DNA of 29,205 nucleotides. Origin: CAYZDV01 sp964477275 (GTDB lineage: Bacteria; Acidobacteriota; Aminicenantia; Aminicenantales; Aminicenantaceae). Positions 1 to 7,111 of this stretch are shown here, piece by piece. The stretch lies in NCBI GenBank assembly GCA_964477275.1, contig CAYZDV010000009.1:1-29205 (forward strand), in the 5' to 3' direction. Each line of letters starts with the position of its first letter. Position 1 is the stretch's first letter. The notes beneath the pieces are model-generated. The model saw only the letters and a list, made by a program, of their open reading frames with translations. It did no database searches and was not told the origin of the DNA. Both the position numbers and the translations under genes were made by a program.

Positions 1-65
1 CTCTCCTCTGCGCTTCATAACGGAGGGGAAAATTCCTTCTTTGCCTGAGTGCGGGGAGTGATGGC

Positions 66-452
66 TCAACCAAATATCCCTTTTTTCACCCAGAGATAAA
101 AAACCGCTCCCGAAGCAAAGATCAGGCTGGGGATGAGAAAATCGAGGTTCGCTGCTCCGGTCATCGCCAGGACCAGGAGGGAGTCGGAGAGCCACATTCC
201 CATCGCGACCAGTGTGGCCACAAACCCGTATTTCTTGAGCCTCACCAGACCGAAGGCACCGATATAAAGAAACAGGGAAAGAACAAGATCGGGCAGGACG
301 AAGGCGTTGTAGACTTCGGCCGGGACAGGGATGGTCCGGGCAAAGGGTTTTCCGATGAGTCTGGCCAGCCAGAAGACATCCGTGGCAAAGGCGGCAAAAA
401 ACATGGCCGCGGAGATGACGATGAGGCCCAGAGGCACCCTTTTTCTTCTCAT
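66..452 (-). CDS. Small four-helix integral membrane protein, function unknown
   Basis: This encodes 128 residues with a basic N-terminus (MRRKR) and four hydrophobic stretches at about residues 8-28, 48-68, 76-98 and 104-124, so it should sit in the inner membrane. I do not recognise a family, and no catalytic or metal-binding motif is visible. The start is an ATG preceded by a poor ribosome site (AGGGTGAG directly next to it). It is transcribed divergently from the threonine dehydrogenase gene, across a 215-nt gap. Nothing in the context gives it a job. The reading frame is open over its whole length and the hydrophobic pattern is regular, so it is probably real. Confidence 0.7.
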   Translation of the reverse strand: MRRKRVPLGLIVISAAMFFAAFATDVFWLARLIGKPFARTIPVPAEVYNAFVLPDLVLSLFLYIGAFGLVRLKKYGFVATLVAMGMWLSDSLLVLAMTGAANLDFLIPSLIFASGAVFYLWVKKGIFG

Positions 453-497
453 CTCACCCTGCCTTTTGTCTCGAGACTGACTAGCCTGAGCATCTCT

Positions 498-511
498 ATC
501 ATGTCCATGAT
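498..511. repeat. 14-bp palindrome, possible operator
   Basis: The sequence is ATCATG-TC-CATGAT, a perfect 6+6 inverted repeat with a 2-nt centre. It lies between the two divergent start codons, upstream of the tdh promoter. It could bind a dimeric regulator, but none is encoded next to it. Confidence 0.25.
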
Positions 512-584
512 GACTTCCATGCTCCTTAGGATAAAGGAAAAAATCACAAAGAAAAAGAGGGCAGTCTCTTTTTTCCTCAAATGG

Positions 585-613
585 TTGACATCTTCAGAGA
601 GGCAGGATATAAG
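585..613 (+). promoter_or_regulatory. Sigma-70-type promoter of tdh
   Basis: TTGACA (585-590), a 17-nt spacer and TATAAG (608-613) give a perfect -35 box and a five-of-six -10 box. The predicted transcript starts near 620, leaving about a 48-nt leader before the tdh start. Confidence 0.7.
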
Positions 614-667
614 TAAAACTTCTCAAAAAATCACCCCGTATAAAACTTTTATTCCGGAGGATAAAAA

Positions 668-1648
668 ATGGCAAAGGAAATGAAAAAAATCATGGTGACC
701 GGAGCCGTGGGTCAGATCGGCTCTGAACTGACCATGACCCTGAGAAAAAAATACGGCAGCGACAACGTCCTGGCCACCGGGCACAGGACTCAACCCCGGC
801 CGGAGCTGCGGGAATCAGGCCCCTTTGAGTTCATCAACGTCACCAGGAGGGAGACCATCGAAGAGGTGGTAAAAAAATACAGCATCGACACCATCTACCA
901 CATGTCCGCCATCCTCTCCGCTGTCGGCGAGAAAAACCCCCACCTCTGCTGGGATGTCAACATGAACGGCACCTACAACATCCTGGAGGTGGCCAGGGAG
1001 CGTGAGATGGTCCGGATTTTTGTGCCCAGCTCCATCGCCGTCTTTGGCCCCGAGACACCCCGCGACATGACGCCCCAGGAGACAGTCCTCAGGCCGAAAA
1101 CGATGTACGGCGTGACCAAGGTGGCCGGAGAACTTCTCTGCGATTACTACGTCAAGCGCTTCGGCGTCGATGTCAGAGGCTGCCGCTATCCCGGCATCAT
1201 CAGCTATGAGACGCTGCCCGGCGGAGGGACAACGGATTACGCGGTGGCCATTTTCTTCGAAGCGGTCAAATACAAAAAATACACCTGTTTCCTCAAGGAA
1301 GAGACGAGGCTGCCGATGATGTACATGCCGGACTGTCTCAAGGCCACCCTGGACCTGATGGAGGCTGACTTCTCCAGGCTCAAGCATCACTCGGACTTCA
1401 ACGTCACTGCCATGAGCTTCTCGGCCGGAGAGCTGGCGGCTGAAATCAAAAAACACATTCCCGGGTTCAGCGTCGATTACAAGCCCGATTTCCGCCAGGA
1501 AATCGCGGATTCCTGGCCCGACTCCATCAACGACTCCGCGGCCAGGGAGGAATGGGGCTGGAAACCGGATTTCGACCTGACCAGAATGACCGAGGACATG
1601 CTCAGCGTCCTGAGCAAGCGGCACGCCGAGGGAAAATTGGGCTACTGA
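668..1648 (+). CDS. tdh: L-threonine 3-dehydrogenase, SDR (epimerase-like) type
   Basis: The product oxidises L-threonine to 2-amino-3-ketobutyrate with NAD+ in the cytoplasm. It has 326 residues, the usual size for the short-chain-dehydrogenase type of threonine dehydrogenase rather than the zinc type. The NAD-binding GAVGQIG is at residues 12-18, the catalytic Tyr and Lys are in YGVTK (Y147, K151), and the active-site serines are in PSSIAVFG near 120-127. The start is fixed by GGAGG (656-660) seven bases before the ATG. The partner enzyme Kbl is encoded 1.9 kb downstream on the same strand, which supports the threonine-to-glycine assignment over a nucleotide-sugar epimerase. An inverted pair of polyamine genes separates the two. 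Confidence 0.92.
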   Translation: MAKEMKKIMVTGAVGQIGSELTMTLRKKYGSDNVLATGHRTQPRPELRESGPFEFINVTRRETIEEVVKKYSIDTIYHMSAILSAVGEKNPHLCWDVNMNGTYNILEVAREREMVRIFVPSSIAVFGPETPRDMTPQETVLRPKTMYGVTKVAGELLCDYYVKRFGVDVRGCRYPGIISYETLPGGGTTDYAVAIFFEAVKYKKYTCFLKEETRLPMMYMPDCLKATLDLMEADFSRLKHHSDFNVTAMSFSAGELAAEIKKHIPGFSVDYKPDFRQEIADSWPDSINDSAAREEWGWKPDFDLTRMTEDMLSVLSKRHAEGKLGY

Positions 1649-1669
1649 GAACAAACCCGGTGGTCCCGC

Positions 1670-2518
1670 CTATTTTTCGAGCTTTTCCTTGAGAAAGTTC
1701 GGCAGGGCAAAGGCCGCCCGGCCGATATCCAGGTTGAAGTATTTGAGCCCCCGGGCAGGGTCTCTCTTTATCTCCAGCGGCTCCACCTCATCGGAGAGAA
1801 AAACAAAAGTCCAGTATCCTCCGGGATAGGTGGGAACCGGACCCAGATAGAAACGGACAACCTGGAACATGCTCTGAAGAAATTCTTTTTTTCTCGCCAG
1901 CAACTCGTCCTGGTAGATCGGTGAGCCGACCTGGGCGCAAACGACGGCCCCCGGATTGAGGCATCTCTTCAACCTGGTGTAAAAATCCCTCTCATGGAGA
2001 GGGGTCGAGGGGCCGACCGGGTCGGAGGAATCGATGACGACGACGTCGAACATCCTCTTCGTCGAGGCGATGAACTCATTGCCGTCGGCGATGACCAGCT
2101 CTGCCCGGCCATCCTCGAGCGAAGGGGCAAGCCAGGGGAAATAATTCCGGCAAACCTCGACCACCTGCCTGTCAATTTCCACCAGGCAGACATCTTCGAC
2201 CGGATAGCGGAGAACTTCCCTCAGCACTCCGCCATCTCCGCCGCCGATGATGAGCACGCTTTCCGGCCGGGGATGGGCCACAAAGGCCGGATGGACGAGG
2301 ATTTCATGGTAGAAGAATTCATCCTTTTCAGTCGTCTGCACCAGACCATCCAGGATGAGCACCCGGCCGTAGGTTTTGTTTTCGATGACCTCGATTCTCT
2401 GAAAAGGAGACCTCTTCCGGTAAAGCACGCTCTCCACCTCGAAAAAAATACCGCTGGCCGGAGTGTGGTATTCCCTCTCCTCACGGAGTGACCTCTTCCT
2501 CTTCACCGGCCCGGACAT
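1670..2518 (-). CDS. speE: Spermidine synthase (aminopropyltransferase)
   Basis: The product moves the aminopropyl group of decarboxylated S-adenosylmethionine to putrescine, giving spermidine. From the chosen start it has 282 residues, typical for SpeE. Visible motifs are YHE at 70-72 followed by LVHP, the nucleotide-binding GGGDGG at 92-97, VEID near 113-116 (ligand for the ribose or methionine part) and the active-site DSSDP at 163-167, with both acidic residues present. The open frame extends 99 codons upstream. I chose the ATG at 2518 because it overlaps the stop of the preceding gene as TGATG and because the upstream residues do not resemble the family. It should be translated by coupling to that gene. 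No AdoMet decarboxylase gene is in the window. Confidence 0.9.
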   Translation of the reverse strand: MSGPVKRKRSLREEREYHTPASGIFFEVESVLYRKRSPFQRIEVIENKTYGRVLILDGLVQTTEKDEFFYHEILVHPAFVAHPRPESVLIIGGGDGGVLREVLRYPVEDVCLVEIDRQVVEVCRNYFPWLAPSLEDGRAELVIADGNEFIASTKRMFDVVVIDSSDPVGPSTPLHERDFYTRLKRCLNPGAVVCAQVGSPIYQDELLARKKEFLQSMFQVVRFYLGPVPTYPGGYWTFVFLSDEVEPLEIKRDPARGLKYFNLDIGRAAFALPNFLKEKLEK

Positions 2519-3432
2519 CACAGCTTCCAGATGAAAGGCTCCTGGTCCGTCAGGACCCTTCCTTTTTTCTCCAGGTCTTCCAGCAGATAAAGAGGCAAGA
2601 CGAAATAATGGCGATGAAGGCCCGGATGATAGAACCGGAGCCCTGCGATTCTTCGTCTGGCCTGCCTCATGGAAATCTCTTTCACCGTCAGCTTCATGGG
2701 ATCCTTTCCCCTGGAGGCCAGAACAAAGCCCCAGCTCAGGCCGAACGAAGAGACAAAAGTCCAGTAGGGGCGGACCAGAGGGAAGACCTTCTTGAGGGTC
2801 CTGGCCAGGGAACAAAAAAATTGATTGGAGAAGGGGTCGGTGCTGCCAGCTTGAAGGACGAACAGCCCGTCTTTTTTGAGCCGCTCGAATACTCTCTCGA
2901 AAAAATCTCTGGTGAAAAGATAAACGGAAGGCCCTTTCTCCAGAGGCTCGGTCAGGTCGGAAATGACGACGTCAAACTCTTCGCTGCTTTTTTCGACAAA
3001 GGCGCGGGCGTCCGTACAGGCCAGCTCTGTCTTCGGGTTCACAAAGGCCCCTCGAGACCATTCGGGCAGATATTTCTGACAGAGGTTGACGAGCTCCCGG
3101 TCGATGTCGACCATGACCACTCTTCCCACCGTCTGGTGCCGGAGCACTTCCCTCAGCGTTGCTCCCTCCCCTCCGCCGAGGACCAGCACGTTCTGCGCTG
3201 AAGGGTGGGTCATAAGGGAAGGATGGACGAGACTCTCATGGTAGACGTGTTCATCCACTCCGGCCGACTGAATCTTCCCGTCCAGAAAGAGCATTTTGCC
3301 GAAAAACGGGTTGGACAGGATATGGACGCGCTGATGCTTCGTCCTTCCCTCATAGAGAAGCCTTTCGATCCTGAACCGCCGGTCGAAATAATCGGAAAAG
3401 GACTCGTAAAAAAAACGCCTCTTCTCTGCCAT
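2518..3432 (-). CDS. Thermospermine synthase-like aminopropyltransferase
   Basis: This is a second SpeE-superfamily enzyme of 304 residues. It has YHES-LVHP near 64-70, GGGEG at 86-90 and VDID near 108-111. The active-site segment reads SDLTEP (158-163), like the DLADP type of plant ACL5 thermospermine synthases rather than the DSSDP of spermidine synthase. The following stretch, with KGP and LFTRDFF and then LQAGS, also follows the ACL5 pattern from memory. A likely role is adding an aminopropyl group to spermidine to make a longer polyamine; the exact product is an inference. A TTG two codons upstream (3438) is possible, but the ATG at 3432 fits the MAEKRRF start better. Its stop overlaps the next gene by one base. 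Confidence 0.8.
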   Translation of the reverse strand: MAEKRRFFYESFSDYFDRRFRIERLLYEGRTKHQRVHILSNPFFGKMLFLDGKIQSAGVDEHVYHESLVHPSLMTHPSAQNVLVLGGGEGATLREVLRHQTVGRVVMVDIDRELVNLCQKYLPEWSRGAFVNPKTELACTDARAFVEKSSEEFDVVISDLTEPLEKGPSVYLFTRDFFERVFERLKKDGLFVLQAGSTDPFSNQFFCSLARTLKKVFPLVRPYWTFVSSFGLSWGFVLASRGKDPMKLTVKEISMRQARRRIAGLRFYHPGLHRHYFVLPLYLLEDLEKKGRVLTDQEPFIWKL

Positions 3433-3439
3433 GCCCAAG

Positions 3440-3468
3440 ATTATAACAGGGAAGAAACCCGGAGTAAA
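3440..3468 (-). promoter_or_regulatory. Promoter of the aminopropyltransferase pair
   Basis: On the minus strand TTTACT (3463-3468), a 17-nt spacer and a perfect TATAAT (3440-3445) lie only seven bases from the ATG at 3432. Transcription would begin at or next to the A of the start codon, so the message may be leaderless. No ribosome-binding site is visible before this ATG. Confidence 0.5.
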
Positions 3469-3495
3469 ATCTCAATCCGGAATGCGGAAAAAATA

Positions 3496-3524
3496 TAGAC
3501 CTCTCTCTGAATTTCTGGTATATT
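3496..3524 (+). promoter_or_regulatory. Possible promoter of kbl
   Basis: TAGACC (3496-3501), a 17-nt spacer and TATATT (3519-3524) match four of six and five of six consensus bases. It would give about a 30-nt leader before kbl. It lies back-to-back with the divergent polyamine promoter. Confidence 0.35.
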
Positions 3525-3561
3525 TCTCCCTTTGACGTTTGAGTTCCAAAGGAGGTATTTT

Positions 3562-4764
3562 ATGTTCGGAAAAATAAAGCAAGACCTGGCAAAGGAGATT
3601 CAATCCATCCGCGATGCAGGCCTTTACAAGGAAGAGCGGATCATCGTCACTCCCCAGGGCGCAGAGATCGCAGTCAAGGGCGGAAGGGAAGTCCTCAACT
3701 TTTGCGCCAACAATTACCTGGGCCTTTCCAGCCATCCCAAGGTCATCGCGGCGGCCCATAAGACTCTCGATGACTGGGGTTACGGAATGAGTTCGGTCCG
3801 CTTCATCTGCGGAACCCAGGAAATCCACAGGATTCTGGAGCAGAAGATTTCCCAGTTCCTCGAGACCGAGGATACCATCCTTTTTGCCGCCTGTTTCGAC
3901 GCCAACGGCGGAGTTTTCGAGCCCATCCTCGGCCCGGAAGATGCCATCATTACCGACCAGCTCAACCACGCCTCCGTCATCGACGGCATCCGCCTCTGCA
4001 AGGCGCAGAGGTCCATCTTCCCGCACGCCGACATGTCTGACCTCGAGCAAAAGCTGAAAGAAGCCCGGGGAGCCCGCTACCGGATGATCGCCACTGACGG
4101 CGTGTTCTCCATGGACGGCGACATCGCCAAGCTGGATGAAATCTGCGACCTGGCCGAAAAATACGACTCGCTGGTCATGATCGACGACGCCCATGCCACG
4201 GGATTCCTGGGAAAGACAGGCCGGGGAACACCCGAATACAGAAACGTGATGCGCCGGGTCGACATCATCACCGGAACTCTCGGAAAGGCGCTGGGAGGAG
4301 CTTCCGGCGGATTCATTTCAGGAAGAAAAGAGCTGATCGAGCTCTACAGGCAGCGCTCGAGGCCATACCTCTTCAGCAATACCCTGGCTCCGGCTGTGGT
4401 CGGCGCCTCCATCGCCGTCTTCGACCTCCTCACCGAGACCACGGAGCTGAGGGACAAGCTGGAAGCCAATACGAAGTATTTCCGCGAAAAGATGACCGAA
4501 GCGGGATTCGATATCAAGCCGGGCGTGCACCCCATCGTTCCCATCATGCTCGGCAAATTCGAAAACGACGCCAAGCTCTCTCAGGATATGGCCCGCGACC
4601 TCCTCGATGAAGGCATCTACGTCATCGGCTTCTACTATCCGGTCGTGCCCAAAGGCCAGGCCAGAATCAGGGTTCAGCTCTCTGCTGCCCACGAAAAAGA
4701 CCACCTGGATAAGGCCATCGCCGCCTTCACCAAGGTCGGAAAGAAACACAACGTCATTTCCTGA
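3562..4764 (+). CDS. kbl: Glycine C-acetyltransferase (2-amino-3-ketobutyrate CoA ligase)
   Basis: This PLP enzyme cleaves 2-amino-3-ketobutyrate with CoA into glycine and acetyl-CoA, the step after threonine dehydrogenase. It has 400 residues against 398 in E. coli. The PLP lysine is K242 in GTLGKALGG, and IDDAHATG carries D208 and H211, which hold the cofactor ring. FCANNYLGLSSHP near the N-terminus is typical of the alpha-oxoamine synthase family. The start is set by AAAGGAGG (3548-3555) six bases before ATG; the frame is open ten codons further up but has no ribosome site there. BioF-type synthases are relatives, but the nearby tdh gene and the overall match favour Kbl. Confidence 0.95.
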   Translation: MFGKIKQDLAKEIQSIRDAGLYKEERIIVTPQGAEIAVKGGREVLNFCANNYLGLSSHPKVIAAAHKTLDDWGYGMSSVRFICGTQEIHRILEQKISQFLETEDTILFAACFDANGGVFEPILGPEDAIITDQLNHASVIDGIRLCKAQRSIFPHADMSDLEQKLKEARGARYRMIATDGVFSMDGDIAKLDEICDLAEKYDSLVMIDDAHATGFLGKTGRGTPEYRNVMRRVDIITGTLGKALGGASGGFISGRKELIELYRQRSRPYLFSNTLAPAVVGASIAVFDLLTETTELRDKLEANTKYFREKMTEAGFDIKPGVHPIVPIMLGKFENDAKLSQDMARDLLDEGIYVIGFYYPVVPKGQARIRVQLSAAHEKDHLDKAIAAFTKVGKKHNVIS

Positions 4765-4805
4765 AGCTTTGCACAAAAAGTTCAAGACAGGCCGGGAAAC
4801 GAGGA

Positions 4806-6191
4806 CTACTCGTCTTCCTTCTTCTCCATGGTGAGCCCCGTATAGCCGTAGAAGGCGGATACGAGGGGGTTGGAGAGGTTGAGGAAAGCGTAGGGAAGGT
4901 AAAGAAGGGGGTTGACGCCCAGCGTGGCGTGCATGAAGGCGCCGCAGCTATTCCAGGGGATCAGCGGAGAGGAAAGCGTGCCGGCATCCTCCAGGCAGCG
5001 GGAGAGGTTCTTGGGATGCAACCCGCGCGCGTCAAAAGCACTCTTGTACATTCGTCCTGGAATGACGATGGCCATATATTGATCGGAGGCCACCGCGTTC
5101 ATAGCGATGCTGCTTATCAGAGTTGTGGTGACAAGAGAACCTGTCCTCCTGACTCTCGACAGGAGAGCCCTGGCCATGACCTCAAGCATTCCCGTCCTCT
5201 CCATGATCCCTCCGAAGGAGAGGGCGCAGATGATCAGCGCCACGGTGTTCATCATGCTGTCCAGGCCTCCTCTGGTCAGAAGGTCATCGACCATGGCCAC
5301 GCCGGTCCCGGAGACATACCCGGATTGAGCCGCCCGGATCGTCTCCGCCAGAGAGCTGGATTGAACGGCCATGGCAAAGAATCCGCCCAGGATGGTCCCG
5401 CCGACAAGAGCCGGCAAAGGCGGGATTTTTCTGACCACCATGACGATGACCAGACAGGGAGGGAGCAGAAGAACGGGATGGATGAAAAAGTTCGCCTTAA
5501 TGGTGGAGAGGATGGTTTCGATGTTTTCCGCCTTCATGGCGCCCCCGGAAAAGCGGAGGCCGATCAGTCCGTACAGGATGAGAGAGAGAACATATCCCGG
5601 AGCAGTGGTGTAGACCATGTGCCGGATATGGGAGAAGAGGTCTGTTCCGGCCACAGCGGGAGCGAGGTTGGTGGTATCGGAAAGAGGGGACATTTTATCC
5701 CCGAAGTAAGCTCCGGAAATGATGGCCCCGGCCACCATGGAAACCGGAATTCCCAGGCCTTTGCCCACTCCGATGAGGGCCACTCCCACTGTGCCTGCTG
5801 TTGACCAGGAAGAACCTGTTCCCAGGGAGACGATGGAGCAGATGATGAGAGTGGCCAGGAGAAACACGCCGGGCGAGAGGACCTCCAATCCGTAATAGAT
5901 CATGGTCGGAACGATTCCCCCCAGGATCCAGGTCCCGATCATCATACCCACCACCATCAGGATCAGGATGGCGCCCATGGCCAGGGTGATGCCCTTGACC
6001 ATGCCCTCATGAATTTCCTTCCAGGGATGCTTGAAGATCACGGCGATGCCGGCTGCAACGGCTGCAGCGCAGACCAGAGGGATGTGAGGGGAGAGCTTGA
6101 AGACGGCGATGGTCACCGACAGGGCGGCGATTAAAAAAACAACCGGGATGAGGGCGATTCCGAGAGGGATTCTCTTTCTTCGCTCGGCCAT
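4806..6191 (-). CDS. nhaC: NhaC-family Na+/H+ antiporter
   Basis: This is an inner-membrane secondary transporter of 461 residues with about a dozen hydrophobic segments. The family-typical block around residues 148-190 is clear: GTGSSWST, then ISGAYFGDKMSPLSDTTNLA, then GTDLFSHIRHM. NhaC proteins exchange Na+ for H+; some relatives exchange malate and lactate, so the exact substrate is open. The start is ATG with AAGGTGAGG just upstream. It is convergent with kbl (41-nt gap, no terminator seen) and appears to be a single-gene unit with its own promoter. It could help keep sodium or pH balance, but nothing nearby shows regulation by either. Confidence 0.88.
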   Translation of the reverse strand: MAERRKRIPLGIALIPVVFLIAALSVTIAVFKLSPHIPLVCAAAVAAGIAVIFKHPWKEIHEGMVKGITLAMGAILILMVVGMMIGTWILGGIVPTMIYYGLEVLSPGVFLLATLIICSIVSLGTGSSWSTAGTVGVALIGVGKGLGIPVSMVAGAIISGAYFGDKMSPLSDTTNLAPAVAGTDLFSHIRHMVYTTAPGYVLSLILYGLIGLRFSGGAMKAENIETILSTIKANFFIHPVLLLPPCLVIVMVVRKIPPLPALVGGTILGGFFAMAVQSSSLAETIRAAQSGYVSGTGVAMVDDLLTRGGLDSMMNTVALIICALSFGGIMERTGMLEVMARALLSRVRRTGSLVTTTLISSIAMNAVASDQYMAIVIPGRMYKSAFDARGLHPKNLSRCLEDAGTLSSPLIPWNSCGAFMHATLGVNPLLYLPYAFLNLSNPLVSAFYGYTGLTMEKKEDE

Positions 6192-6228
6192 GACCTCACC
6201 TTCGGGATTACAGGGTTAAAGGAGAGAA

Positions 6229-6257
6229 ATTGTATTGAAAAAAAACGCAAAAAGCAA
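6229..6257 (-). promoter_or_regulatory. Possible promoter of nhaC
   Basis: On the minus strand TTGCTT (6252-6257), a 17-nt spacer and TACAAT (6229-6234) are followed by a leader of about 30 nt to the nhaC start. The -35 box is weak; the -10 box matches five of six. Confidence 0.4.
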
Positions 6258-6364
6258 ATCATGAAAAAGGGGAGCAAGCACCTTCTTTTCCGTGACAGCG
6301 AATAAGACGAGGGAGTCAGGCTGGATGCATCGAAAACACGCGGAATTTCCCCGACTAAGAAATC

Positions 6365-6440
6365 CCGCTCGGATTCGGGCTTCGCTCTCCTCTCCCTCTG
6401 GGAGAGGAACCATGCCCGCTCAGCCCTGCTCACGGTTTTC
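6365..6440. repeat. Diverged copy of the dispersed intergenic repeat
   Basis: The segment shares, in the same order, CCGCTCG, ATTC, TCGCTCTCCTC and GAGGAACC(A/G)TGCCCGCTC with 25761-25835. Between these blocks the two differ, so it is an older or partial copy of the repeat found at 25705-25851. Confidence 0.5.
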
Positions 6441-6509
6441 TCAACACCCAGCCTGACCCTCTTTAATCCTCCTGAGAGAGGTCTTCATCACGGAAAAAAA
6501 GACATTTCC

Positions 6510-6530
6510 AAAAGGGGACAGGCCCCTTTT
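6510..6530. terminator. Bidirectional rho-independent terminator after pyrE
   Basis: AAAAGGGG (6510-6517), a 5-nt loop ACAGG and CCCCTTTT (6523-6530) form a perfect 8-bp stem. It lies eight bases past the pyrE stop. The T tract is longer on the plus strand (through 6537), but the AT pairs let it work in both directions. Confidence 0.6.
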
Positions 6531-6538
6531 TTTCTTTA

Positions 6539-7090
6539 TTATTTCAGAAGGTCATCCCGGGTCAGAAGGGAGATGAACCGATAGCCCCGGGCTTCCAGGT
6601 TTTCCCTTCCTCCTTCCAGGCGGTCGACAAGGGCGAGAGTCAGGACAACCGTGCCCCCCTCTTCTTCGACGGCCTGGCAGGCCTTGAGCGTTGAGCCTCC
6701 CGTGGTCACCACGTCATCCACGACAGCGACCTTCCAGCCGTCCTGGAAGGGGCCTTCGATCATCTTCCGCTCTCCATGTTTCTTGGGCTCTTTGCGGACG
6801 ATGAATGCCGGCAGCGGCCTTTCGGTCCCCGCGCTCAACGCGGCCACAGCGCTGACAATGGGATCCGCGCCCAGGGTGTAGCCTCCAACGGCATCGACCT
6901 CGAAATCTTTGAGCACATCGAGCATCAAGCGGGCCGTCAGCGAGGCCCCCAGCGGGTCGAGGGTGGTCATCTTAGCATCAATATAATAGTTGCTGGTCCT
7001 CCCTGAAGTCAGGACCCGGGTGACGCCGGTGACGAGCGACTTTTCTTTCACGACCTGAATAAGTTTTTCCTTTACCCGCTCTTTCTCCAC
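6539..7090 (-). CDS. pyrE: Orotate phosphoribosyltransferase
   Basis: The enzyme joins orotate to PRPP to make orotidine monophosphate in pyrimidine synthesis. It has 183 residues, within the short class of the family. The PRPP-binding loop is VAVVDDVVTTGGST at 121-134, and the flexible catalytic loop is VRKEPKKHG at 98-106 with Lys100, Lys103, Lys104 and His105. The start codon is GTG, supported by AAGGAG seven bases upstream. It follows the spoIID-like gene by 21 nt on the same strand and is probably cotranscribed with it. A terminator hairpin lies just past its stop. No other pyrimidine gene is nearby. Confidence 0.94.
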   Translation of the reverse strand: MEKERVKEKLIQVVKEKSLVTGVTRVLTSGRTSNYYIDAKMTTLDPLGASLTARLMLDVLKDFEVDAVGGYTLGADPIVSAVAALSAGTERPLPAFIVRKEPKKHGERKMIEGPFQDGWKVAVVDDVVTTGGSTLKACQAVEEEGGTVVLTLALVDRLEGGRENLEARGYRFISLLTRDDLLK

Positions 7091-7111
7091 AGGTTGACTC
7101 CTTATCCGGGA

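Larger units (their letters stand above)
6192..6538. other. Intergenic gap between nhaC and pyrE
   Basis: This 347-nt gap holds the nhaC promoter (6229-6257), a repeat copy (6365-6440) and the terminator after pyrE (6510-6530). Open frames within it have no ribosome site and no recognisable protein, so I call no gene here. Confidence 0.6.

Noticed and set aside
501..683. 60-codon plus-strand frame ahead of tdh
   Set aside because: It runs through the tdh promoter and ribosome site, is low in complexity and has no ribosome site of its own.
815..1654. Long minus-strand frame opposite tdh
   Set aside because: It is the antisense shadow of a well-supported gene and shows no protein-like pattern.
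2519..2815. 99-codon N-terminal extension of speE
   Set aside because: It overlaps the upstream gene in another frame, does not resemble the family, and the TGATG start explains translation.
6131..6433. Minus-strand frame upstream of nhaC
   Set aside because: It covers the nhaC promoter and a repeat copy; no ribosome site or known motif.
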